64,000 nt of DNA, taken from JBPOIC01 sp052034865 (GTDB taxonomy: Bacteria; UBA10199; JADFYH01). The stretch covers positions 8,041 to 72,040 of the forward strand of contig JBPOIC010000039.1 in NCBI GenBank assembly GCA_052034865.1, read 5' to 3'. Shown here piece after piece: positions 52,289-61,186 of this stretch. The notes beneath the pieces are model-generated. The model was given only the letters and a program-made list of their open reading frames with translations. It searched no databases and was not told the origin of the DNA. Made by a program: the position numbers and the translations under genes. Numbering within the stretch: the stretch's first letter is position 1; the number at the start of each line of letters is the position of its first letter.

Positions 52289-53412
52289 AAAATCAAAGAC
52301 TGAGATTTTTTCAGAAATCACAAGATCGTTTCAATAGATTGAAGAGCTTCACGATCAGAATTTTCTATTCTCTTCTATTGATGGGATTGTTTTTAGAGTC
52401 GGCCTGTATCCGATATCCCAATTCCGGCATTCAGAACTCCTGGACTCAACAACTCCCTTCATCTCAACAAACGACTTCGGATGAAACGGATGATGAAACC
52501 TCTTCGAACTTCCTTAAAATCACTGCCTTGAATGTTGGTCAGGGAGACGCCACTTTGATCACAACCCCAAATGGAAAAAATCTTCTAATCGATGGTGGGC
52601 GGGATGGAAAGGGGCGGGATGTCATCCTTCCATACCTTAAATCTCGAGGAATTTCCTCGTTGGAGGCAGTCGTTGTGACTCATTACGATGGAGATCATTT
52701 GGGTGGAATCGATGAGGTGATCGCAGGCGAAGATGAAAAGTTAGGATCTGACGATGATTGGATTCCAAAACTCGGTGTTTACGATCGTGGAGGTTATCCT
52801 TTTGATAACGCCCCTTTTTATTCGTCCTATCTTCAGGCGTCAGGAGAACATCGAAAGACCTTGGCAATTGGCGAGACGGTGAATCTAGATATAAATGTAG
52901 AGATCCGCTGTGTGGCCGTAAATGGGAAGGTTCAAAATGGAGAAAATATTGATTTATCTCAACCCGGTTTTTCAGAAATCGAAAATAGTGCCTCGATTGC
53001 CCTATTGATCACCTATGGAAATTTTACTTACCTGACTTCCGGCGATCTGACCGGTGGAGGAAGCCCCGGAGGTTACAAAACCCTGGATGTTGAAACTCCG
53101 CTGGCAAAGGTAGTAGGCCCAGTGACGGCGGTGCATGCAAATCACCACGGAAGCTTGTCGAGTTCCAATGAGATCTGGATTGAAACCCTCCAGCCTGAAC
53201 TCGTATTTTTTAGTGTTGGGAATGAGAATGATTACCACCACCCTGCTCAAGAAGTGCTTGAGCGCTGGCAGGCGACAGACGCCGAAATTTGGCTCACCGA
53301 AAAAGGCTCTGGGGGATTTGTTCAGGGGGAGCATGTCGTCAACGGCTCTATCGAGCTTAGAACCGATGGCGAGAATTTCGAGATGGGTGAAGATCTGATT
53401 CCTTTAAATTAG
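52285..53412 (+). CDS. ComEC-like metallo-beta-lactamase lipoprotein, probable secreted hydrolase/nuclease
   Basis: 375 residues. The leader ends in LFLESAC, giving a lipidation site at Cys41. The mature domain is the MBL fold of the ComEC/Rec2 type: ALNVGQGDATLI, LLIDGG, metal ligands H133-x-D135-x-D137-H138 in THYDGDHLGG, YLTSGD, HANHHGS, and FSVGNENDYHHPA. There is no competence membrane channel domain, so this is a stand-alone extracytoplasmic hydrolase. Stand-alone relatives probably cleave phosphodiester bonds. It is coupled to the LTD lipoprotein by an ATGA overlap; together they may form a surface-anchored DNA- or nucleotide-degrading pair (inference). Confidence 0.83.
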   Translation: MKNQRLRFFQKSQDRFNRLKSFTIRIFYSLLLMGLFLESACIRYPNSGIQNSWTQQLPSSQQTTSDETDDETSSNFLKITALNVGQGDATLITTPNGKNLLIDGGRDGKGRDVILPYLKSRGISSLEAVVVTHYDGDHLGGIDEVIAGEDEKLGSDDDWIPKLGVYDRGGYPFDNAPFYSSYLQASGEHRKTLAIGETVNLDINVEIRCVAVNGKVQNGENIDLSQPGFSEIENSASIALLITYGNFTYLTSGDLTGGGSPGGYKTLDVETPLAKVVGPVTAVHANHHGSLSSSNEIWIETLQPELVFFSVGNENDYHHPAQEVLERWQATDAEIWLTEKGSGGFVQGEHVVNGSIELRTDGENFEMGEDLIPLN

Positions 53413-53599
53413 CCAGTTTCAACATCAAGTGTTTATACATCCACTTTGGAAACATCCTTCCCAGCTGTTTTGCCCTCCACTTATTGCCCATACACTTCCT
53501 GATTGATTTCCTTCGATTTTTTTCCTAGATCAGTATCTGTATTTCCAACAACTACCGAAGAGCTGGATCTTAAAGGACTTTTTGAGTTCTTGTATTCTT

Positions 53600-54280
53600 A
53601 TGGAACTGATCGAAGAAATAAAACCATCTTTTAACGTCGATCCCCAATCCGAGGTTGAAAAAACCGAGAGAAAATGGGGCTATGAGGTGAGTAAACGCCT
53701 CTTCGATATCGTTTTTGCCCTCATCCAGATTCCCTTCCTTTTCCCTCTCATGGCTCTCATTGCCATCCTTATTAAAATCGATTCCAAAGGCCCTATCTTC
53801 TTTTCTCACCAAAGGGTTGGTAAAGGGGGAAAGTTATTTCATTGTTATAAGTTCAGGACGATGGTTGTAGGGGCGCACGAGCTGAAAGCAGATTTAGAAC
53901 ATCTTAATGAAATGGAAGGTCATGCCTTCAAAATGAAAAATGATCCGCGTGTGACTCGCTTAGGAAGTTTTCTTAGAAAATATAGTTTGGATGAGCTACC
54001 GCAAATTTTTAATGTCATTAAAGGAGAAATGTCTTTTGTCGGGCCTCGTCCTCCTCTTCCTGAAGAAGTACAGAATTACCAGCCCTGGCATCGAAAAAGA
54101 CTTTCGGTAACTCCTGGGATTACGTGTTTGTGGCAAATTAATGGTAGAAATGAGATTCAAAGTTTTGATGATTGGGTGAGAATGGATCTTTTATACATTC
54201 AAAACTCATCTTTTTTACACGATCTGAAGATTATTCTTAAGACCGTTCCAGTGGTTCTTTCAAGACGTGGGGCGTATTAG
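53600..54280 (+). CDS. Bacterial sugar transferase (undecaprenyl-phosphate phosphoglycosyltransferase)
   Basis: 226 residues from the ATG at 53600; a TTG at 53582 is possible. It is a monotopic phosphoglycosyltransferase of the WcaJ/ExoY/RfbP type in its short form. One re-entrant/hydrophobic segment (FDIVFALIQIPFLFPLMALI) is followed by FSHQRVGKGGKLFHCYKFRTM, the catalytic region DELPQIFNVIKGEMSFVGPR and PGITCLWQINGR. It starts repeat-unit assembly by moving a sugar phosphate to the lipid carrier. Its stop codon is directly followed by the first insertion sequence. 187 bp upstream hold no gene. Confidence 0.92.
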   Translation: MELIEEIKPSFNVDPQSEVEKTERKWGYEVSKRLFDIVFALIQIPFLFPLMALIAILIKIDSKGPIFFSHQRVGKGGKLFHCYKFRTMVVGAHELKADLEHLNEMEGHAFKMKNDPRVTRLGSFLRKYSLDELPQIFNVIKGEMSFVGPRPPLPEEVQNYQPWHRKRLSVTPGITCLWQINGRNEIQSFDDWVRMDLLYIQNSSFLHDLKIILKTVPVVLSRRGAY

Positions 54281-55027
54281 ATTTTGGTTCATGACTAGCA
54301 AATTGGTTTTGCTTTGAGGAGTTTCAGGATCAATGGGTAGAGGTTTTCATGCTTGTGATTGAAACTGAACTCACATTCTTTTAAGTGTAAATAGAAAGTC
54401 GATTTTCTCATCCCGCGAAACTTCGCAAGCCTCACCTTCGCCAGTCCCCAAAAGTTCTAAATTCCATTAATGTGGGTCTTATCTGTGGCAAAGACGTTCG
54501 CCCCATGGTTGACCCGGTAATGCCTTCGGTATCCTAAATCCACCAGTCCATCATAGGCCCGCCATTTGTTCGAATGAATCGTGTTCTTAAAATCGACCTT
54601 TCCCCGGATGACCGCATGCAACGTAGATCTGGAGCAATCGGGCACGATCTCTGTATAGACCTTGCCGTTGCGCTTATAGACACCAAACACAATCGTTTTT
54701 CCTAAAGCTCCACGCCATCTTTTCCCTCGAACGCGTCTGGCTCCAAAGAACGACTCGTCTACTTCCACTTCTCCTTGAAAAGGCGATTCTCTCTCGCAAC
54801 TTTGAGCAATGAGTTGACGGATGAGGGTTAGATAACGATTGAATCGTATTCCGATTAAGTCCTGACAATTGAGCAATCTGAGTTGCCTGCAAATCCACCG
54901 AAAAATATCGGACAATTTCCCGGATTTTAGCCCTCGAAATCTTTGAACCATGAAAACACCCGCGAACCCTTATCATCTCTAGCTTTTTAGACATTATTCA
55001 TGCCATTTGCTAGTCATGAACCAAAAT
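54281..55027 (-). mobile_element. IS1595-family insertion sequence, inactivated
   Basis: A 747-bp element with perfect 23-bp terminal inverted repeats: 54281-54303 (starts ATTTTGGTTCATGACTAGC) and its complement at 55005-55027. It contains a single transposase gene on the minus strand that is broken. No target-site duplication was evident at the edges examined. It begins at the base after the stop codon of the sugar-transferase gene. Confidence 0.85.
54295..54994 (-). pseudogene. IS1595-type transposase, frameshift plus nonsense
   Basis: The N-terminal part (SKKLEMIRVRGCFHGSKISR, ATQIAQLSGLNRNTI) is in one frame. After a frameshift near 54830-54850, NRYLTLIRQLIAQ, GEVEVDESFFGARRVRGKRW, VFGVYKRNGKVYTEIV and THINGI continue in another. 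A TAG at 54457-54459 stands where HINGIE would be, then NFWGLAKVRLAKFRG and FYLHLKECEFSFNHK run to a stop inside the left inverted repeat. The second catalytic acidic position reads IHSNKW instead of the usual D before K/E-W. With three lesions it is inactive. Confidence 0.85.
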
Positions 55028-55039
55028 TATTTTGTCACT

Positions 55040-56309
55040 CACAACTAAAGATGTCCTGTGATTGATTTTATTCATGCGGCCTTTTTTTTGGCTTTCAGGC
55101 TGTAAGGTTTGCCGTTTTGTTCGTACTGTCCCAACAGCTTGTCCTGATAACTCACTCCCAACGTTCCATTGGGAAACTGGTGGACGATGACCGGACAGCG
55201 AACAAAGTGAACTCTCTCAGGCCTTTCAGGAATCTGCAGAATCACATTCTGGTAAGTCACGGTGTTGTCTTGGCGCACAATCCTCTCCTCCTGAACCGAA
55301 AGCAGAAGCTTTAAGTCAATGCCTGCCAAAGGAGTAAAGGCCGTCTCTGTCTAAGCCGGGGGCACCGTAAAGAGTTTATTGAACTTCGCTAGAAACGTTT
55401 TGTTCAGATACTCATTGGCCTGATCATAGCTTTGAATCCCCTCCAAACGAAGCTCTTGAGGCAGTCTACCTTGGAACGTCCCAAACGCCCGCTCACTCCT
55501 CCCCCGTGCCTGAGGAGAACGAGCGGAGATCTGACGGATTCCTAAGGCCTTTAACACCCGACTGACTTGGCCGTTCTGCACCTCATCCGGTCCTTGCACC
55601 GCCTGGCTAGTCCGTCCGAAGTGAGATCTTCGATCATGATAGAGCTCACAGAAACGACCATAACGGGTCAAGACATGCTCCAAAGCAGCCAGGGTCGACA
55701 GCGTCCCTTCCTGAGGTACGAATCGGGCATACAACGCCTTGCCATCCGCATCGTCTAACACCAAGATTAAATCCCAGGGCGGAATGCTTGCAATCCATTC
55801 ATGAGTTGATCCATCGATGTGGATCAACATCCCCCGCATCCCACGCCTCTCCCGTTTACGCCGATGCTTTCCCCGAGACGGCCCTTTCTGGACAATCCCC
55901 GCCTCCTCCAACACGATGCGGGTCCAGTTGTAGGAAAGAGACAGCTGATGCTTTTGGGTCGCATATTCGTGAAAATGCTTCACGGAAAAATCAGGATAAA
56001 TCTCTCGCTTCAAGCGACACACTTCCTCAATCGTCTGGAGAGCAATCCGCTTGCGGCGGGGCGTGCCTGATCGCTTATCTCTTAAACCCCCATACCCATG
56101 CTCTTCCCACCGCTTTTTCAACCGACGCATCTGGCGGGCGCTGATCCCTAAAATATCCGCTGCCTGGATCCAGCTGATCTTCTTCTCGATGGCCTTCAAG
56201 ATCACTTCTTTCCGGGTCATTTGTCTCGCCTCCCGGGTGACGGCTTTGTTATGGGTATTCATCCCATAATGATCGCCTCACCCTGCAAAGCGGACATCTT
56301 TAATTGTTT
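55040..56309 (-). mobile_element. ISNCY-type (ISDol1-like) insertion sequence, degraded
   Basis: A broken transposase gene is flanked by imperfect inverted ends: ACAACTAAAGATGTCC at 55041-55056 and the complement of AACAATTAAAGATGTCC at about 56292-56308. Exact borders and target duplication could not be fixed by eye. The element lies immediately to the right of the IS1595-type copy, so the locus has taken at least two insertions. Confidence 0.7.
55072..56262 (-). pseudogene. ISNCY-family transposase split by an in-frame stop
   Basis: The first part (303 codons, 56262 down to 55354) has an HTH region (ISWIQAADILGISARQMRRL) and an rve-type core with the acidic residues of MLIHIDGSTHEWI, ELYHDRRSHF and GRSERAFGTFQGR. 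It ends FTVPPA followed by TAG at 55351-55353. The same frame then continues TETAFTPLAGIDLKLLLSVQ, NVILQIPER and a lysine-rich C-terminus to 55072. Homologues are one ~400-residue protein, so this is a single nonsense mutation (probably CAG to TAG). The catalytic triad itself looks intact. Confidence 0.82.
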
Positions 56310-56420
56310 ATGATGCGGACATATCCAATGTTAGGGACAATGTTTGCAGAGGGGCTTAAGAGAACCTGGGAGTGGTTTAAGAGAAGAAAATGAAAAATAT
56401 AGATACAGACTTCATCAGTT

Positions 56421-57791
56421 TTAATTTCTATATTCCAGATAAATCCAAGGAATCGAATTTGTAAATTTTGCAGTAATATTTGAATTGGTAAACGGAGGAG
56501 GGTGATCACCCACAATTAAAAAGTCAGTCGGCGGGAGTGACGGATCCTTCAGAACTTCAGATATAGACTGAAACAGCGCATCTAACACGGAGTAAAGTGC
56601 ACAAATTTGAGGATATCTACTTATATTTTCATTCTGACTACAGACACTTTCTCTTTCACTCTTTATGTCACTCGATAAAGGTAGATGGGAGTTTAAAGTA
56701 AGCCAATAAATAAACTTCTTTTTCTCAGTTTTTTCATTCAAGAGATTGAGCAAGTGATGAGCGATCTCAAAATCGCAAACACCCTGAAACGCAATCCCAC
56801 ATAATTTATAATTCAGTGGTTTAAAATCTTCCAAGTATATCTCTTTTTCAAACCCAAGTAACTTATGCCATACATCGCGATCGTAGAATTGGCCGGTAAA
56901 TCCGTGAAGGGAGTAGGTATCAAATCCTTTCATTTTATAGTACTTTGGCAAGCATTCGAAATCGATAGAAGAAATATGAATGCCCGTTAGCTTTTTTGCA
57001 CAGAGTTCCCTAATTTCGCCATGAATAGTAGATCCACCTGTAAAAGGAATTCTTCCTTCATAAATTTTAAATCTTTGTTGTATTAGTGGGGCCAGAAAAA
57101 TATTAAAAAGATTACTGTTTAATGAAGGATCCTGAAACTCTCCTAACGATTCGACCAAAACCAGTACAATATTTTCGGACCTTTTTCCCCAAATTTGACT
57201 AGAAGCAAATTGGTCTGAAGTTAGCCCCTCAAATTTTGCTTTCTGGGCAACTCCACTTACAATAGCTGAAATGATACCAAAAGCCGGAGAACCTCCAAGA
57301 TTAACCTTATAATGTACATTGTCAGCTCTTGAGAAAATAGTTGTGCCATTCACCCAGTCTAAAAGAGAGAATAAACACGCGAGAAGTAAGAATGCAAAAG
57401 GGATCTTTGAGTGGTTTTGCTCTTTTGTTTTTTTTACCCGGAAAATAAGGAAATAAAAAACAAAGATGAAAATTAAAAACAAGACTAAGCTTAAAGTTAA
57501 GGTTTTGAAGATATAAAAATACTTGATGAGATATATTATCTCTGCAGGATGTAAATGGTAAAAATGCCCTAATGCAGTAAGTACATCAGCAAGGAAACAC
57601 AAACTAAACAGAAACAAAAACAGGTACCTTCTTAAATAATAGCTTGAAAATGCAATCGCAAAATAATCTACGTTAACAAATGCACGATCGTAGAAATAAT
57701 CTTTGCGAAAAAACCAAAAAAATAAATTCGGGATAAGAATAAGGAGAAAGATACGTTTTAGAAAGCCTGATGTTTTTTTTTTGTTCATCAT
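56421..57791 (-). CDS. Sulfatase-fold membrane transferase (phosphoglycerol/phosphoethanolamine transferase-like)
   Basis: 456 residues from the ATG at 57789-57791; a GTG at 57809 adds six codons. About five hydrophobic helices fill the first 160 residues, then a periplasmic alkaline-phosphatase-like domain: ENIVLVLVESLGEF, GGSTIHGEIRELC (the nucleophile Thr/Ser region), GFDTYSLHGFTGQFYDRDVW and the metal-binding FLIVGDHPPPF near the end. This layout matches LTA synthase, OpgB and related phospho-alcohol transferases that decorate glycans or lipids. It probably adds a phospho-substituent to the surface polysaccharide. The gene is noticeably AT-rich. It lies between the IS elements and a glycosyltransferase on the same strand. 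Confidence 0.8.
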   Translation of the reverse strand: MMNKKKTSGFLKRIFLLILIPNLFFWFFRKDYFYDRAFVNVDYFAIAFSSYYLRRYLFLFLFSLCFLADVLTALGHFYHLHPAEIIYLIKYFYIFKTLTLSLVLFLIFIFVFYFLIFRVKKTKEQNHSKIPFAFLLLACLFSLLDWVNGTTIFSRADNVHYKVNLGGSPAFGIISAIVSGVAQKAKFEGLTSDQFASSQIWGKRSENIVLVLVESLGEFQDPSLNSNLFNIFLAPLIQQRFKIYEGRIPFTGGSTIHGEIRELCAKKLTGIHISSIDFECLPKYYKMKGFDTYSLHGFTGQFYDRDVWHKLLGFEKEIYLEDFKPLNYKLCGIAFQGVCDFEIAHHLLNLLNEKTEKKKFIYWLTLNSHLPLSSDIKSERESVCSQNENISRYPQICALYSVLDALFQSISEVLKDPSLPPTDFLIVGDHPPPFTNSNITAKFTNSIPWIYLEYRN

Positions 57792-57834
57792 TTTAGATGT
57801 ATTATCCACAGCTTGATCTGAACGCTCTCTGATT

Positions 57835-59007
57835 TTAAATTTTTTTTAATGAAGGACCTTTGCGCATATTAAATTCACCCCAACATTTCTCCACAAAATT
57901 TTTAAACTCTTTCCTGAATCTTTCAACCGAAAATCTCTCTGCATTTTTACGACATATTTCGGGTAGAAATATGTCCGGTTTCTTCTCGAAGAAATCCACA
58001 GCAGAGACTATTGCTTGTGCGCTTTGCTCTTCAAAGAATACACCTGTTGGAGACTGATCCCAACCATCAGGTCGATTCGCCCAAACACCCAAAATAGTTT
58101 CTAGTGCTCCCCCTTTTCCAAAGGCAATCACAGGGGTTCCACAGGACTGAGCCTCTACTGGTGTGATTCCAAAATCTTCCTCTGCCGCAAAGATAAAAGC
58201 CTTCGCCTTTTGAATATGAGTTTTAAGTACCTCAAAAGGTTGATGTCCTAATAATTCCACATTACGACCTGCCTTCTTTTTCACTTTTTTGAAATCAGGC
58301 CCATCTCCAATAACTATTAATCGTTTGTCCGGCATTTTTGAGAAAGCTTCAACGATCAAATCTATTTTCTTATAAGGGACCATTCTAGAGGCAGTGAGGT
58401 AAATATTTTCTTTTGTTTCGTTTAATTTGAAGGAATCAAGATCCACTGGAGGATAAATTACTTTAGAATCACGTCTGTAAACCTTTTTAATTCTCCGGGA
58501 AATATAATGAGAATTTGCAATAAAGATATCCACCCCATTAGCACTAGAAACGTCCCATTGGCGTATCTTATGGAGAATCCATTTCGCAAACCAACCTTTA
58601 AACCCCTTATTCAAATTGGATTCTTTTAAATATTGATGCTGTAAGTCCCAGGCATAACGCATTGGGGAGTGAACATAAGAAATGTGAAGCTGATCAGGCC
58701 CTGTGATAACACCTTTGGCAACAGCATGAGAACTTGAGATTACCAAATCATAGCTACTTAAATCGAATTGCTCTATCGCTAGAGGCATGAGGGGTAGGTA
58801 TTGGCGATATCTAGTTTTCGAAAAAGGAAGTTTTTGTATAAATGAAGAAGTGGATTTTTTATTTTGAAGAAAGTTTCTATGATTTAAAGATATGAAGTCT
58901 ACAAGGGTAAAAATCTCTGATTCAGGATAACAATCGAGTATTTGTTCTAGCACTTTTTCTGCACCAGCAGATGTTACCAGCCAATCGTGAATAACAGAAA
59001 TTTTCAT
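57835..59007 (-). CDS. Glycosyltransferase family 4 protein
   Basis: 390 residues. A GT-B retaining glycosyltransferase: N-terminal KISVIHDWLVTSAGAEKVLE, HISYVHSPMRYAWDL, then the donor domain with TASRMVPYKKIDLIVEAF, VIGDGPD and the E-x7-E motif in AAEEDFGITPVEAQSCGTPV. The N-terminal form resembles WbaZ-like mannosyl- or rhamnosyltransferases of O-antigen clusters. Cytoplasmic, adds one sugar of the repeat unit. It is upstream of the sulfatase-fold gene in the same direction (43 bp to its ATG) and diverges from rfbF. Confidence 0.88.
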   Translation of the reverse strand: MKISVIHDWLVTSAGAEKVLEQILDCYPESEIFTLVDFISLNHRNFLQNKKSTSSFIQKLPFSKTRYRQYLPLMPLAIEQFDLSSYDLVISSSHAVAKGVITGPDQLHISYVHSPMRYAWDLQHQYLKESNLNKGFKGWFAKWILHKIRQWDVSSANGVDIFIANSHYISRRIKKVYRRDSKVIYPPVDLDSFKLNETKENIYLTASRMVPYKKIDLIVEAFSKMPDKRLIVIGDGPDFKKVKKKAGRNVELLGHQPFEVLKTHIQKAKAFIFAAEEDFGITPVEAQSCGTPVIAFGKGGALETILGVWANRPDGWDQSPTGVFFEEQSAQAIVSAVDFFEKKPDIFLPEICRKNAERFSVERFRKEFKNFVEKCWGEFNMRKGPSLKKI

Positions 59008-59342
59008 ATAAATGTACTCTTGATAAAAATATTGCTCGAATTATTAAAGTTATAGTAGGCGAGGACCCGTGGCGGATCGGCATGCCCACAAGGTAGTTCT
59101 GCATGTCTTAAAATAAGGAAGAATCAAACATAGAATAAAGCTCTAGCGATTAGGTTTGAAAGAAAAATCTTTAAAGTAAAAAAGCGAATGGACTGTGGAG
59201 GCTATTTTACCAGATGCTAAAAATACTTTCGCTTTAGTCAGGTTTCTTATCGATGCGGAAAATTGAAACTTACAACTATATTAAAATCCAAAATGAATAA
59301 AATTAGGCCATTCAGTAAGTCGGCTATTGGAGATTGTAGAGA
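59008..59342. promoter_or_regulatory. AT-rich divergent region upstream of the CDP-sugar operon
   Basis: 335 bp with no gene. It must carry promoters for the glycosyltransferase (leftward) and rfbF (rightward). Several TATAGT/TATTAA-like AT-rich hexamers occur, but no pair with good -35 spacing was convincing. No JUMPStart/ops element (GGCGGTAGCGT) was found. Confidence 0.3.
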
Positions 59343-60110
59343 ATGAAAGTCGTCATTCTAGCAGGAGGAATGGGAACACGTATTGCCGAAGAGTCGGTGT
59401 TACGTCCGAAACCAATGATTGAGATAGGCGGGAAGCCGATCCTTTGGCATATCATGAAAATCTACTCAAGCTTTGGGTTGAACGATTTTTTAATTTGTCT
59501 AGGCTATAAAGGCTACCTTATTAAAGAATACTTTGCGAATTACTTTTTACACATGTCGGATGTTACCTTTGATATGTCCAAGAACAAAATGGAGGTCCAT
59601 CAAAATAGTGCCGAACCTTGGAAGGTAACTCTGATTGATACCGGTGAACACACGATGACCGGTGGACGCTTGAAACGGGTTAAATCTTACATTGGTACTG
59701 ATGACTTTTGTTTTACTTACGGCGATGGGGTTGGAGATATCAATGTATCTGAAGTGCTTTCTTTCCATAAAAAACAAAAAACATTAGCCACTCTAACGGC
59801 GACTCAACCTCCAGGAAGATTTGGATCTCTCAAAATTGATAGCCATAAAATTACAAGTTTCGAAGAGAAACCTCAGGGAGATGGGGGGTGGATCAATGGT
59901 GGTTTTTTTGTTTTATCTCCCAAGGTCATTAATTATATAGGTGACGATCAAACCATTTGGGAAAGAGAGCCCATGGAACGTCTTGCCCAAGAAGGACAAT
60001 TGTCTGCGTATGCCCACCATGGTTTTTGGCAACCCATGGACACCTTAAGAGATCGTGTTAAGCTTGAAGAATTGTGGGATTCTGGGAAGGCCCCTTGGAA
60101 GGTTTGGTGA
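59343..60110 (+). CDS. rfbF: Glucose-1-phosphate cytidylyltransferase
   Basis: 255 residues, standard length. It makes CDP-glucose from CTP and glucose-1-phosphate. Motifs: nucleotide-binding VILAGGMGTRIAEESVLRPK, EIGGKPILWHIMKIYSSFG, CFTYGDGVGDIN and GGFFVLSPKVINYI. The first step of CDP-6-deoxyhexose and 3,6-dideoxyhexose synthesis. Its stop overlaps the rfbG start (TGATG). Confidence 0.96.
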   Translation: MKVVILAGGMGTRIAEESVLRPKPMIEIGGKPILWHIMKIYSSFGLNDFLICLGYKGYLIKEYFANYFLHMSDVTFDMSKNKMEVHQNSAEPWKVTLIDTGEHTMTGGRLKRVKSYIGTDDFCFTYGDGVGDINVSEVLSFHKKQKTLATLTATQPPGRFGSLKIDSHKITSFEEKPQGDGGWINGGFFVLSPKVINYIGDDQTIWEREPMERLAQEGQLSAYAHHGFWQPMDTLRDRVKLEELWDSGKAPWKVW

Positions 60111-61186
60111 TGAATCAAAGTTTCTGGAAAGATAAAAAGGTTTTCATTACCGGTCATACGGGTTTTAAGGGAAGTTGGCTTTCTTTATGGCTTGAGGAGC
60201 TTGGCGCTAATGTTACAGGTTTTTCCCTCCCCCCTCCCAGTCAACCTAGCTTTTTCGAGTCCGCCAAACTACACGATGGAATAAAGAGTCAACTTGGAGA
60301 TGTGCGGATTTATAATGATCTTCATGATGCGATTCTCAAATCACATCCTGAAATTATTTTTCATTTAGCAGCCCAGTCCCTTGTTCGCCCCTCTTATCAA
60401 AATCCCATCGAAACTTATGCGACAAATGTCATGGGAACCGCTCACCTCTTGGAGGCCAGCCGCTTTGTGAAAGGGATCAAAGCAATTGTTATCGTTACAA
60501 GTGACAAGTGTTATGAAAACCGCGAATGGGTGTGGGGCTACCGAGAAAATGATCCCATGGGCGGTTTTGATCCTTATAGTAATAGTAAAGGTTGCGCAGA
60601 GCTTGTCACTGCTTCTTTCCGAAACTCTTTTTTCCATCCTGATCATTTTAAGCAGCATGGAGTCGCCATTGCTTCGGTTCGAGCTGGCAATGTGATCGGT
60701 GGTGGAGACTGGGCAACCGATCGCCTGATACCCGATTTGATTCGAGCCTTTTCTCAGAATGAGCCAGTCCATATCCGTAATCCTAACGCCATCAGACCTT
60801 GGCAACATGTGTTAGAGCCGTTAAGCGGTTATCTTTTGCTTGGGCAAAAACTTTACGAGGAAGGTCCTCTATATGCTGAGGCATGGAATTTTGGTCCGAG
60901 TGACGAAGATGCTCAGCCTGTATCTTGGATTGTGAATAAGGTCGCAACGCTTTGGGGAAACAATTCAAAATGGTCTATTGAGTCGAAAGAGAATCCCCAT
61001 GAGGCACACTATCTAAAACTCGACTGCTCTAAGGTAAAAATGAAATTAGGGTGGAAATCTAAATGGCCGTTGAGTCAATGCTTGGAAGAAACTGTAAAGT
61101 GGTATCAGGCCTTCTATCAAAAGCAAAACATCCGGGATTTTTCTATTCAACAAATTCGCCTTTATTGTAAGAGTCGGACTCCATGA
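60110..61186 (+). CDS. rfbG: CDP-glucose 4,6-dehydratase
   Basis: 358 residues from the ATG at 60110; a GTG/ATG-type start further up inside rfbF is less likely. An extended SDR: VFITGHTGFKGSWLSLWL Rossmann motif, FHLAAQSLVRPSY, VTSDKCYEN, and the Y-x-x-x-K replaced region YSNSKGCAELV carrying the catalytic Tyr and Lys. It forms CDP-4-keto-6-deoxyglucose. Start and stop overlap both neighbours. Confidence 0.96.
   Translation: MNQSFWKDKKVFITGHTGFKGSWLSLWLEELGANVTGFSLPPPSQPSFFESAKLHDGIKSQLGDVRIYNDLHDAILKSHPEIIFHLAAQSLVRPSYQNPIETYATNVMGTAHLLEASRFVKGIKAIVIVTSDKCYENREWVWGYRENDPMGGFDPYSNSKGCAELVTASFRNSFFHPDHFKQHGVAIASVRAGNVIGGGDWATDRLIPDLIRAFSQNEPVHIRNPNAIRPWQHVLEPLSGYLLLGQKLYEEGPLYAEAWNFGPSDEDAQPVSWIVNKVATLWGNNSKWSIESKENPHEAHYLKLDCSKVKMKLGWKSKWPLSQCLEETVKWYQAFYQKQNIRDFSIQQIRLYCKSRTP

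Noticed and set aside
59008..59342. JUMPStart/ops element expected upstream of an O-antigen operon
   Set aside because: The core ops sequence GGCGGTAGCGT is not present; only AT-rich sequence is seen.
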